Shown: positions 1 to 5,670, counted from the stretch's first letter. The stretch: DNA of 7,972 nucleotides from Spirochaetales bacterium (GCA_007126415.1 SLBH01000009.1:1-7972); one strand, 5' to 3'. Made by a program: numbers and translations. The notes: a model not told the origin generated them from the letters alone.

Positions 1-881
1 GACAACAGAATCCCCACCGCAACCGCCACGTTGAGCGAACCTTTGGGACCCGGCGCCGGGATCGAAACCCGGCCCGCCGAACTGTCGGCACGCTCGAGCG
101 CGCTCGGCGAGAGGCCGAGCTCCTCGCTCCCGACAAGCGCGATGCCGTCGGCCGGAAACCGGAATCGCTCTATCGGAGTCCCGCCGGTCTCGAGCGCGAA
201 TAACGGGCGCGCGTCGCCGACGGCATCGAGCTCCGCCACACGAATCGAGAGCATCGCGAGCGTTCCCATCGCTGCGCGCCGAGCGCGGGGGTGTTCGACG
301 GCGGCGGTCTCACGCGACAGCACAATCTCGGTTAGCCCGAAGCTCGCCGCGCTGCGAGCGATTGCCCCGAGGTTGAACGGCGAGCGAATACGTTCGAGGT
401 ACAATGCGGCCCCGCTCAACGCATTCTCCCCGGGCGGGTGCGGCCCGGACGGGTGCGGGCTCGTCGCGAAGCCCGCCGGGCCTTGCAGGTCCCAATCGGC
501 AGACTCGCCTCCGGTAACGGACTGCAACCCGTGCCGCAGGTCGTTGACCGCACGCGCAACCACGGCATGCCCGCTCTGCGCCGACTCGTCGCCCGGTTGC
601 GCAGAAAGCAGGCCGGCGCTGCGCTCGGCGGTCGCGCGCAGCGAGTTTGGAAGCCCGGCGTCCTCGGCGATGAGACCGAGCAGATCCCGCCAGTATCGCG
701 CGTCCACCGCCGGCGGCCTCGCCGGCGCGCCACGGTTGCCGGTATCAAGAGCACCACCACCGTGCGCGGCGGTTGGGTCGCCGGGCGCGTTGAGAAGCCG
801 TTCGAGAATCGTCAGCAGGCGCACGAGTTTGCGTCTTCGAGTGTCTTCGGAAAGCCGCGCAAGTTTGCGCACCGTAATCAT
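1..881 (-). CDS. SpoU/TrmH-family RNA 2'-O-methyltransferase, C-terminus cut by window edge
   Basis: Predicted SAM-dependent RNA ribose 2'-O-methyltransferase of the SpoU/TrmH (SPOUT, knotted) class; the target RNA cannot be told from sequence. 293 residues are visible from ATG at 881. All three SpoU motifs are present in order: motif 1 around 162-180 with N170 and R176 in NLGAIAR (the catalytic-type Arg), motif 2 GSEELGLS at 251-258, and motif 3 SIPAPGPKGSLNVAVA at 273-288. Motif 3 normally lies close to the C-terminus, so probably only a short tail is missing. Residues 1-155 are not a recognisable L30e-like RNA-binding domain: a basic, Leu/Arg-rich N-terminus is followed by Gly/Pro/Ala-rich linkers (about 34-58 and 134-152). 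The start lies 8 nt after the stop of the dehydrogenase-like gene, so the two are probably co-transcribed. No clear Shine-Dalgarno sequence precedes the ATG, so coupling to the upstream gene is plausible. Family confidence is high; specificity is unknown. Confidence 0.88.
   Translation of the reverse strand, partial: MITVRKLARLSEDTRRRKLVRLLTILERLLNAPGDPTAAHGGGALDTGNRGAPARPPAVDARYWRDLLGLIAEDAGLPNSLRATAERSAGLLSAQPGDESAQSGHAVVARAVNDLRHGLQSVTGGESADWDLQGPAGFATSPHPSGPHPPGENALSGAALYLERIRSPFNLGAIARSAASFGLTEIVLSRETAAVEHPRARRAAMGTLAMLSIRVAELDAVGDARPLFALETGGTPIERFRFPADGIALVGSEELGLSPSALERADSSAGRVSIPAPGPKGSLNVAVAVGILL
431..460. repeat. Imperfect 2 x 15-bp tandem repeat inside the methyltransferase linker
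   Basis: Positions 431-445 and 446-460 match at 13 of 15 bases. On the minus strand they encode the Pro/Gly-rich linker stretch HPSGP-HPPGE just before the catalytic knotted domain. The length is a multiple of three, so the frame is kept. It looks like local slippage in a flexible linker rather than a functional site. Confidence 0.6.
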
Positions 882-889
882 AGGAAGGT

Positions 890-2074
890 TTAGAACGCGA
901 GCTTCACGAGGTCGTAAAGGTCTTGTGCCGAGAGCGGCACCGGGCTGTAGCGCACCATTTCAAAATCAGCCGCGGTCTCGGTTACGTCGACCATATCGTC
1001 GAGGTTGAGGTCGAAGTCGCGCAGGCGAGATGAGAGCTTCAACTGGCCCATCATTCTGCGCACCGCGCGCGGCGCCTTCGCCGCGTCGTCGGCCGCGCTG
1101 ATTCCGTCGACATCCTCACCGAGTGCGATCGCAAGCTTCCCGATACGTTCGGGCCGCGCACCGATATGAAACTCGAGGATGTGCGGCAACAGAACCGCCG
1201 CAATCCAGGCCTTCGGTATACCGTGTTGCGCGTTTATGGCGTAGGTCAGCGCCGCGGCGGGACCCTGCGCAGCGGTAGAAAGCCCGAGCGCGCACAGCAA
1301 CCCCGCCTGATACGCGCGGGTACGCGCGCGAACGTCGGCGGAGTCCTTAACGACCGCACGAACCGCCTCGGTCATGACGCGGACGGACTCGAGCAAGAAG
1401 GTATCGGAGAGGAAATTGGCCTTCGTCGAGAGATACCCCTCCACCGCGGCGAGCAAGACGTCGAGCAGCGCGGCGGCGGCCGATTTGTGCGAGAGCGTGA
1501 GGCTGAGTCGCGGGTCTATCAGCGCGGCTTTGAACACCTCGGTGCCGGTGCGGGCGATGCGAGCAGATTTACGGGTACTCTCGGTGAGGATGCAAAAATC
1601 GCGGAACATGAAGTGGTTGCGAACCGCGGTGGGAATCTCGATATAGGCTGCCGGGTGCGCCTTACCGCGCCCCACTCCCGGCTTGCCACGATCGGCCGGC
1701 GCACGATCGGCCTCGTAGAGGTCGGCGATCTCGACTCCTTCGGACAACGCCACCGCGGCGCAGCGCGCGACGGTGAGCACGTTCATACCGCCCATGCCGA
1801 TCACCGCCTGCGCTTGGGAAGCTCGCGCCAGCGAGAGAATCTCGGCGGCGACACGATCCTCGGCGCCGGTGAGCAGTTCGTCGAAGGTGATGCAGTCGAT
1901 GCCCTTCTTGGTAAGCAGATCCTGCACGCGCCCAATTGCCTTGCCTTCGTTCAGCACGGTCTCGGTCACCAGCACCGCTCGCTCGGCGTACTGAGAGGTA
2001 ATCATGCCGACACGGTTTACCGCGTCCAGCCCAAAGGTGGTTTTCGCCGGTACTTGGAATACGAGGTCGGCCAT
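890..2074 (-). CDS. Iron-containing alcohol dehydrogenase-fold protein, probable pseudoenzyme
   Basis: A 394-residue protein, the usual length for group III (Fe-dependent) alcohol dehydrogenases. It aligns over most of its length: an N-terminal Rossmann-like half, then an all-helical C-terminal half with LIDPRL (185-190), VEGYLST (211-217) and LLPHILEF (295-302). Key positions are changed. The dinucleotide-binding GGGSxxD motif reads GGMNVLT (95-101). The TTAGTGSE-type loop after IPT (147-149) is replaced by AVRNHFMF. Against E. coli FucO (metal ligands D196, H200, H263, H277), the Asp is kept (D205) but the three His appear as A209, Y278 and K288. I therefore infer that it cannot bind the catalytic Fe/Zn and probably binds NAD(P) poorly or not at all. 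The frame is open with no internal stops, which argues against a decaying pseudogene. A good Shine-Dalgarno (GAGGAG, 2080-2085) lies 5 nt before the ATG. Its role is unknown; a structural or regulatory role is possible. It sits between flgM and the SpoU methyltransferase gene. Confidence 0.82.
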   Translation of the reverse strand: MADLVFQVPAKTTFGLDAVNRVGMITSQYAERAVLVTETVLNEGKAIGRVQDLLTKKGIDCITFDELLTGAEDRVAAEILSLARASQAQAVIGMGGMNVLTVARCAAVALSEGVEIADLYEADRAPADRGKPGVGRGKAHPAAYIEIPTAVRNHFMFRDFCILTESTRKSARIARTGTEVFKAALIDPRLSLTLSHKSAAAALLDVLLAAVEGYLSTKANFLSDTFLLESVRVMTEAVRAVVKDSADVRARTRAYQAGLLCALGLSTAAQGPAAALTYAINAQHGIPKAWIAAVLLPHILEFHIGARPERIGKLAIALGEDVDGISAADDAAKAPRAVRRMMGQLKLSSRLRDFDLNLDDMVDVTETAADFEMVRYSPVPLSAQDLYDLVKLAF

Positions 2075-2093
2075 GATCGCTCCTCAGTTGCAC

Positions 2094-2123
2094 AAAAAAA
2101 CAGAGCCCCCGGGAGCCGCTCTG
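2094..2123 (-). terminator. Rho-independent terminator downstream of flgM
   Basis: On the minus strand a hairpin with arms CAGAGC/GCTCTG (2101-2123, 11-nt GC-rich loop) is followed directly by seven T residues (2094-2100). It starts about 28 nt past the flgM stop and ends about 20 nt before the ATG of the dehydrogenase-like gene. It is therefore placed to end the flgM transcript and could also act on transcripts entering the next gene. Confidence 0.8.
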
Positions 2124-2151
2124 CGCGATTTCGCGGCACGATCGGGCCGGA

Positions 2152-2439
2152 TCACTCCGTGTCGAAGAGATCGATGATGCGCTCCGCCACGGCGTTCAGG
2201 ACCACATTGTCGATGTAGTTGGGGTTTTCCAGCTTGCTTTTTACCTCTGCTACGCGATCGGCGCGCACGTCCGATGTAGATCGAACCGTTTCTGCGGCGT
2301 TATAGAGCTCACTCTTGAGCCGCGCTTCCTCGGAAACCGAGATCGAGTCGTTATGTGACTGTCGCTGGTTTGGACCTACCTGCCCCGTTTTGCCGTAGTT
2401 CTGGATCGGATCAATTGGTCCAAGTCTTTCAATACTCAT
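2152..2439 (-). CDS. flgM: Anti-sigma-28 factor FlgM
   Basis: A 95-residue protein matching FlgM in size and layout. FlgM binds the flagellar sigma factor FliA/SigD (sigma-28), keeps late flagellar genes off, and is exported when the hook is complete. The N-terminal part (about 1-35) is polar and probably disordered (MSIERLGPIDPIQNYGKTG). It is followed by DSISVSEEAR (31-40), which matches the 'D.I.IS..A+' segment of FlgM proteins, and by a helical C-terminal sigma-binding region (about 60-92: DRVAEVKSKLENPNYID then LNAVAERIIDLF). The N-terminal SIERLGPIDP pattern resembles spirochaetal FlgM from memory. The ATG at 2439 is preceded by a weak GGGGTGA Shine-Dalgarno (about 2448-2454). A sigma-28-type promoter lies directly upstream and a terminator directly downstream, so the gene looks like an autoregulated monocistronic unit. 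Confidence 0.87.
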   Translation of the reverse strand: MSIERLGPIDPIQNYGKTGQVGPNQRQSHNDSISVSEEARLKSELYNAAETVRSTSDVRADRVAEVKSKLENPNYIDNVVLNAVAERIIDLFDTE

Positions 2440-2470
2440 TCGTACGTCACCCCGTACACTCTTAGTTCTA

Positions 2471-2498
2471 CTATCGACACCGCTTGCCTTTTATTTTA
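2471..2498 (-). promoter_or_regulatory. Candidate sigma-28 (FliA/SigD) promoter of flgM
   Basis: On the minus strand TAAA (2495-2498) is followed by a 16-nt spacer and GTCGATAG (2471-2478). The sigma-28 consensus is TAAA-N15-GCCGATAA, with 14-16 nt spacers tolerated. The -35 element is perfect and the -10 element matches 6 of 8. The -35 overlaps the rsmI stop codon (2496-2498). Transcription would start near 2464, giving a leader of about 25 nt before the flgM ATG. FlgM inhibits sigma-28, so this would be negative autoregulation, as known for flgM in enteric bacteria and Bacillus. Confidence 0.65.
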
Positions 2499-3179
2499 GT
2501 GCTTTTTCGCCGCAGACACAAGCAAACTGCACTCGCCTTTTACCGAGTTTCGCGCCTGGATGCGCTCGAGAACCTCGCAGGCGGGCCCCTCGAGCAACTC
2601 CTCGTGCAGTTTCGTCATCTCACGCCCGAGCAGCACCGGCCGATCTGGGTCGATCTCGGCAATCTCGCCGAGAACCGCCGCGATGCGGTGCGGAGATTCG
2701 TAGAGCAGCACCTGTTGCAACGGCTGCTCGAGCAGCTCACGCAGCCGCTTGGCGCGTTTGCCGGGCTTACGAGGCAGAAATCCCTCGAACACCACCGTCT
2801 TGCCGGCGAAGCTCGAGGCGCTCAACAGCGCGGTCAAGGCCGAAGGGCCCGGGATCGGCACAACCCGATGCCCGGCACCCCGAACCGCGCCCACGAGAGC
2901 CGAGCCCGGGTCGCTCACGCCGGGGGTGCCGGCGTCGCTCAGGTACGCAAGGTCACGACCCTCGCCGAGCAGCGCGAGCGCCCGCTCGGAGGCGCGTTGC
3001 TGGTTGTGCGCGTGACAGCTCACCATCGGCTTCTTTATTCCGTGCGCGTGCAGAAGCTTGCCGGTCTGCCGTGTGTCCTCGCAAAACACCGTTTCGACCG
3101 ATTGGAGCGTCTCGAGGGCGCGCAGCGTGATATCCTTTAGGTTTCCAATTGGTCCGGCGACAATATAAAGGGTCGGCAC
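2496..3179 (-). CDS. rsmI: 16S rRNA (cytidine1402-2'-O)-methyltransferase RsmI
   Basis: RsmI uses S-adenosylmethionine to 2'-O-methylate C1402 of 16S rRNA in the ribosomal P-site decoding region. The 227-residue protein carries the family's tetrapyrrole-methylase-fold signatures: YIVAGPIGNLKDIT (5-18), EDTR (34-37), SDAGTPGVSDPG (81-92), PIPGPSA (108-114), FEGFLPRK (131-138), YESPHR (160-165) and GREMTKLHEE (185-194), with KGE at 214-216. It ends shortly after the fold, so the short C-terminal extension found in longer homologues such as the approximately 286-residue E. coli protein is missing. The GTG start at 3179 is chosen because the conserved N-terminus begins two codons later and no upstream in-frame ATG is seen. 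No Shine-Dalgarno precedes it. It is transcribed divergently from the zinc-ribbon gene, and its end overlaps the flgM promoter. Confidence 0.95.
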   Translation of the reverse strand: MPTLYIVAGPIGNLKDITLRALETLQSVETVFCEDTRQTGKLLHAHGIKKPMVSCHAHNQQRASERALALLGEGRDLAYLSDAGTPGVSDPGSALVGAVRGAGHRVVPIPGPSALTALLSASSFAGKTVVFEGFLPRKPGKRAKRLRELLEQPLQQVLLYESPHRIAAVLGEIAEIDPDRPVLLGREMTKLHEELLEGPACEVLERIQARNSVKGECSLLVSAAKKH

Positions 3180-3186
3180 AAACGGT

Positions 3187-3215
3187 ATTGTATGAAAACC
3201 GATTGCGCTTGCCTA
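3187..3215 (-). promoter_or_regulatory. Candidate sigma-70-type promoter of rsmI
   Basis: On the minus strand TAGGCA (3210-3215, 4 of 6 to TTGACA), a 17-nt spacer and TACAAT (3187-3192, 5 of 6 to TATAAT). A start about 7 nt past the -10 would fall near 3180, next to the GTG start codon at 3179, implying a leaderless or nearly leaderless mRNA. The block is locally AT-richer than the surrounding genes, as expected for a divergent promoter region. Confidence 0.4.
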
Positions 3216-3238
3216 CCGGAACGCGCCTTGGATACTAT

Positions 3239-3739
3239 GTGCAACGGAGGCGGATAATTCACACGGTTGTATTGATCATTACCGCAGTGATTGTCGGGCT
3301 GCTGCTGTATAGCCTGATCCGAATGCGGAGAAACGACTACCAGTTTCTCTCGAATCGCATGGCCGACCGCAGCCGGAGCTCGTTCGAGGTTCTGCGGCCT
3401 TGCCCGCTCTGCAAGAGCATGCTCAAGCGCGGCGAGACCGTACACTCGGTTGTGTATTCCGGCGACGGCTCCCAGGCCGAGGCGCCGGCGAGTGCGGCGG
3501 GGCGGTCGCGCGCGGCCCCCGACGCTATCGCGCACCTGTTCGGCTGCCGCTACTGCTATCCCGCAAACAGCCGGCACCCACGAATCTGCCCGGTCTGCGG
3601 TAACGAGGTGAGCGCCGACGGGTACGTGGTCGCCCGCATGTTCGAGCGCCGCGATCGCAAACATATCCACGTACTCGGCTGCACCGAGTGCCGCGGCGCG
3701 GCGTTCAAGCGCGCCGCTTCGGTTAGAGCGCATGAGTAG
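3239..3739 (+). CDS. Single-pass membrane protein with two zinc-ribbon-like units, function unknown
   Basis: I do not recognise a named family. With the GTG start at 3239 the protein has 166 residues. A basic N-terminus (VQRRR) leads into one hydrophobic helix (IIHTVVLIITAVIVGLLLYSL), then a basic RMRRN patch, suggesting a signal-anchor. The soluble part holds four CxxC pairs: CPLC (3401-3412), CRYC (3545-3556), CPVC (3587-3598) and CTEC (3680-3691). They form two similar units, each CPxC...H-x-x-G-CxxC (HLFGC and HVLGC), as expected for two structural zinc ribbons. Unit 1 carries a Ser/Ala/Gly/Arg-rich insert. The start is uncertain: the frame stays open up to TTG at 3149, which would overlap rsmI by 31 nt, with further TTG codons at 3188, 3203 and 3209. 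A GGAGG at 3246-3250 has no standard start at normal spacing. The 3' end overlaps the transporter gene by 8 nt, suggesting translational coupling. Confidence 0.75.
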   Translation: MQRRRIIHTVVLIITAVIVGLLLYSLIRMRRNDYQFLSNRMADRSRSSFEVLRPCPLCKSMLKRGETVHSVVYSGDGSQAEAPASAAGRSRAAPDAIAHLFGCRYCYPANSRHPRICPVCGNEVSADGYVVARMFERRDRKHIHVLGCTECRGAAFKRAASVRAHE

Positions 3740-5108
3740 CGTCTACGGCAGCGATCGGCGCGTCCCGCTCAGCATCAAGCTCGGGTTCGGGGTAGGGGAC
3801 CTCGGCGGAAACTTGTTCTTCACAATGATGGGGTTCTACCTCCTGTTCTACCTCACCGACGCGGTTGGGATGCGCGCCGGCCTCGCCGGGACGGCGCTCA
3901 TGATCGGCAAAGCCTGGGACGCGGTTACCGATCCGGCGGTGGGGTATCTATCGGACCGCACCAAGTCCCGTTGGGGCCGCCGGCGACCGTACATGGCGCT
4001 CGGCGCGCTCACTACCGCTGTGATGATGGTCGCGATGTTCAGCATCCCCGAGTTGCCGACTCAGGGCGCGTTGTTCGTCTACGTGGCGCTGACGTACTGT
4101 CTTCTGAACACCGCCTACACGCTGTTTTTGATACCATATGGCGCGCTCACGCCCGAGATCAGCGAAGACTTCCATGAGCGCACCGTGCTCAACGGGTATC
4201 GGATGTCGTTCGCGGTGGTTGGCACGTTCTGCGGCGCGATATTGGTGCTGCCGATCGTCTCGTTGTTCGGCGGGGGCGAGCGCGGCTGGACCGCGGCGGG
4301 CTTGATCATGGGGCTAATCATGGCCGCAAGCTTTCTTATAACCTTTGCAAGCGTCCGAGAGGCCGCAGGCAGGCGCGTATCGACAGCCGGTGCCGTGCTG
4401 CGCGCATATCTCGACGCACTACGTATGAAGCCGTTTCTGACGATCTTGATCCCCTGGACCTGCCATGTAACCGGGGTCAATATCCTGCAGGCAAGCATGC
4501 TATACTACTTCGGCACGATCTTCGGCGACGCCGGCGGTTTTCAGATCGCGCTACCGGTGCTTCTGGCCGCGAGCATGGCGTTCATCCCGGTTTGGGTTGT
4601 GATCTCCAAACGCATCGGGAAGAAGCTGAGCTACAACATCGGGATGGGTATCTTTACAGTCGCGGTGTTACTGTTCTTCGCGCTCGGGCATATTCTCGGA
4701 ATGGCGTTCGCGGTCGTGCTGATGGCGATCGCCGGCGTTGGGTTCGCCACGCAGTACGTAATGCCGTTCGCGATGATTCCCGACGTGGTTGAGTACGACT
4801 ACGCCGAGCACGGGGTACGGCGCGAGGGTGTGTTCTACGGGCTCTGGACCTTCGTCAGTAAGATCGGTCAGGCTCTCGGAATCGCGTTGAGCGGTTGGGT
4901 GCTGATGTGGTTCGGATACCAGGAGGCGGTCCCGGGGACGCCGGCGCCGGCCCAGACCGAACTCGCTGAGTTGGGCATTCGCTTGCTGATCGGTCCTGTT
5001 CCGGCGCTGTTTTTTCTCGTCGGGATCGTGGTTCTCAGCTATTACCCCATAAACGCGGCGCGCTATGCGGAAATACTTCGACGGATCAAGGCTCGCAACG
5101 CTGAGTGA
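3732..5108 (+). CDS. GPH-family (MelB-like) cation:glycoside/sugar symporter, MFS
   Basis: A 458-residue inner-membrane transporter of the glycoside-pentoside-hexuronide:cation symporter family, with about 12 hydrophobic segments. The family signature is clear near the N-terminus: GVGDLGGN (20-27), YLTDAVG (40-46), WDAVTDPAVGYLSDRTKSRW (62-81) then GRRRP. Aligned with E. coli MelB, the two cation-site aspartates D55 and D59 correspond to D63 and D67 and are kept. MelB D19 is Asn or Gly here and D124 appears to be Leu, which is common in other GPH members, so the coupling ion (Na+ or H+) and the sugar cannot be predicted. A second typical region is MIPDVVEYDYAEHGVRREG (348-366). The ATG at 3732 lies inside the last codons of the zinc-ribbon gene (8-nt overlap) with no strong Shine-Dalgarno, which fits translation by coupling. 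No sugar-catabolic enzyme lies next to it to suggest the substrate. Confidence 0.9.
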   Translation: MSSVYGSDRRVPLSIKLGFGVGDLGGNLFFTMMGFYLLFYLTDAVGMRAGLAGTALMIGKAWDAVTDPAVGYLSDRTKSRWGRRRPYMALGALTTAVMMVAMFSIPELPTQGALFVYVALTYCLLNTAYTLFLIPYGALTPEISEDFHERTVLNGYRMSFAVVGTFCGAILVLPIVSLFGGGERGWTAAGLIMGLIMAASFLITFASVREAAGRRVSTAGAVLRAYLDALRMKPFLTILIPWTCHVTGVNILQASMLYYFGTIFGDAGGFQIALPVLLAASMAFIPVWVVISKRIGKKLSYNIGMGIFTVAVLLFFALGHILGMAFAVVLMAIAGVGFATQYVMPFAMIPDVVEYDYAEHGVRREGVFYGLWTFVSKIGQALGIALSGWVLMWFGYQEAVPGTPAPAQTELAELGIRLLIGPVPALFFLVGIVVLSYYPINAARYAEILRRIKARNAE

Positions 5109-5124
5109 TCGGATCCTGTACCGT

Positions 5125-5167
5125 GTGCACCGCGTGCACCGTGCTGCGCCGGCCGCGCCGCGGCGCG
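5125..5167. repeat. Cluster of GC-rich inverted repeats after the transporter gene
   Basis: In the 112-nt gap after the transporter gene, GTGCAC-CGC-GTGCAC (5125-5139) is a short inverted repeat. It is followed by GCGCCG (5146-5151) and CGGCGC (5161-5166) as the arms of a second possible hairpin, and 5154-5167 is a perfect 14-bp palindrome. No T-tract follows on the plus strand, so this is not a standard intrinsic terminator. It could be a Rho-type 3' end structure or an operator next to the hinT promoter. Confidence 0.4.
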
Positions 5168-5195
5168 TGACCGACGGCGCCGTTCGCGTTACACT
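5167..5195 (+). promoter_or_regulatory. Candidate sigma-70-type promoter of the HIT-family gene
   Basis: GTGACC (5167-5172, 4 of 6 to TTGACA), 17-nt spacer, TACACT (5190-5195, 4 of 6 to TATAAT). A start near 5202 would give a leader of about 19 nt containing a strong AGGAGG Shine-Dalgarno (5209-5214) six bases before the ATG at 5221. Confidence 0.4.
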
Positions 5196-5220
5196 GAGGG
5201 CAAACACCAGGAGGTTGTAG

Positions 5221-5568
5221 ATGGCTGAAGACACCTTATTCGACAAGATCTTGCGCAAGGAGATTCCGGCCGAGATCGTGCACGAGGACGACGAGGTACT
5301 CGCGTTCCGAGACATCAACCCCCAAGCGCCCACTCATGTACTCGTGATTCCAAAGGGAAAGTACGAGAGCTTCGCCGATCTCGCCGATCAAGACCCCAAC
5401 GCGGTAGGCCGCTACATGCGCGGCATCGCGCAGGTGGCGCGCAACCTCGGTCTCGACCAGCGCGGCTACCGCGTTGTGTTCAACACCGGCCCCGATGCGC
5501 AGCAGACCGTGCAGTACATCCACGCACACATCATCGCCGGACGGCAGCTCACCTGGCCCCCGGGCTGA
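5221..5568 (+). CDS. hinT: HIT-family nucleoside phosphoramidase-like protein (HinT-like)
   Basis: A 115-residue HIT-superfamily protein of the Hint branch. Hint enzymes hydrolyse AMP-N and related adenylates, including aminoacyl-AMPs. Visible features are DTLFDKILRKEIPAEIVHED (4-23), the family's start; FRDINPQAPTHVLVIPK (29-45), with H39 matching the conserved His in human HINT1 (H51); VVFNTG (85-90); the triad region; and a C-terminal WPPG (112-115), as in HINT1. The triad is altered: the usual HxHxHxx reads YIHAHII (99-105). The first His is Tyr (codon TAC), while the nucleophile-position H101 and the third His H103 remain. The ATG is fixed by a strong AGGAGG six bases upstream. The gene precedes aspS by 184 nt on the same strand. 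Activity towards aminoacyl-adenylates is a family-based inference only. Confidence 0.92.
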   Translation: MAEDTLFDKILRKEIPAEIVHEDDEVLAFRDINPQAPTHVLVIPKGKYESFADLADQDPNAVGRYMRGIAQVARNLGLDQRGYRVVFNTGPDAQQTVQYIHAHIIAGRQLTWPPG

Positions 5569-5589
5569 AACCGCACCCGACGGTGCACG

Positions 5590-5670
5590 GCTCGCGGCCC
5601 GCGGCACGGGTCGCGGCACTCGGCCGGCAGCACTGCCCGCGGGTCGTGGCACTCGGCTCGCGGCACTCGG
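5590..5670. repeat. Short degenerate direct repeats in the spacer between hinT and aspS
   Basis: The 184-nt spacer (5569-5752) contains three near-identical 13-mers: TCGCGGCACTCGG at 5611-5623, TCGTGGCACTCGG at 5644-5656 and TCGCGGCACTCGG at 5658-5670. The last two are separated by one base. More degenerate copies lie at about 5590-5608. A small hairpin GGCA-GCAC-TGCC (5626-5637) and a CCCGCGGG palindrome (5636-5643) sit between copies. No ORF is supported here. The final 60 nt before aspS contains only weak promoter-like elements (TTGCGC at 5716-5721 and GATAGT at 5737-5742, 15-nt spacer). Confidence 0.6.

Noticed and set aside
31..1008. Long plus-strand open frame over the left end
   Set aside because: Antisense shadow of the SpoU methyltransferase and the end of the dehydrogenase-like gene; low-complexity Arg/Ser/Pro composition with no family motif, as expected opposite a GC-rich gene.
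1166..2218. 350-codon plus-strand open frame
   Set aside because: Lies antisense to the dehydrogenase-fold gene and runs through the terminator into flgM; Arg/Gly-rich with no recognisable domain.
2164..2224. Ribosomal or transfer RNA gene
   Set aside because: No cloverleaf or conserved rRNA segment was recognised here or elsewhere in the window; the stretch is flgM coding sequence.
2484..3140. 218-codon plus-strand open frame
   Set aside because: Exact antisense of rsmI, whose motifs are unambiguous.
4668..5333. Minus-strand open frame across the transporter end and hinT start
   Set aside because: Antisense to two genes with clear family motifs; composition typical of a shadow frame.
5590..5670. 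CRISPR-like array
   Set aside because: Repeats are only 13 bp, spacing is irregular (33 and 14 bp), copies are degenerate, and no cas gene is present.
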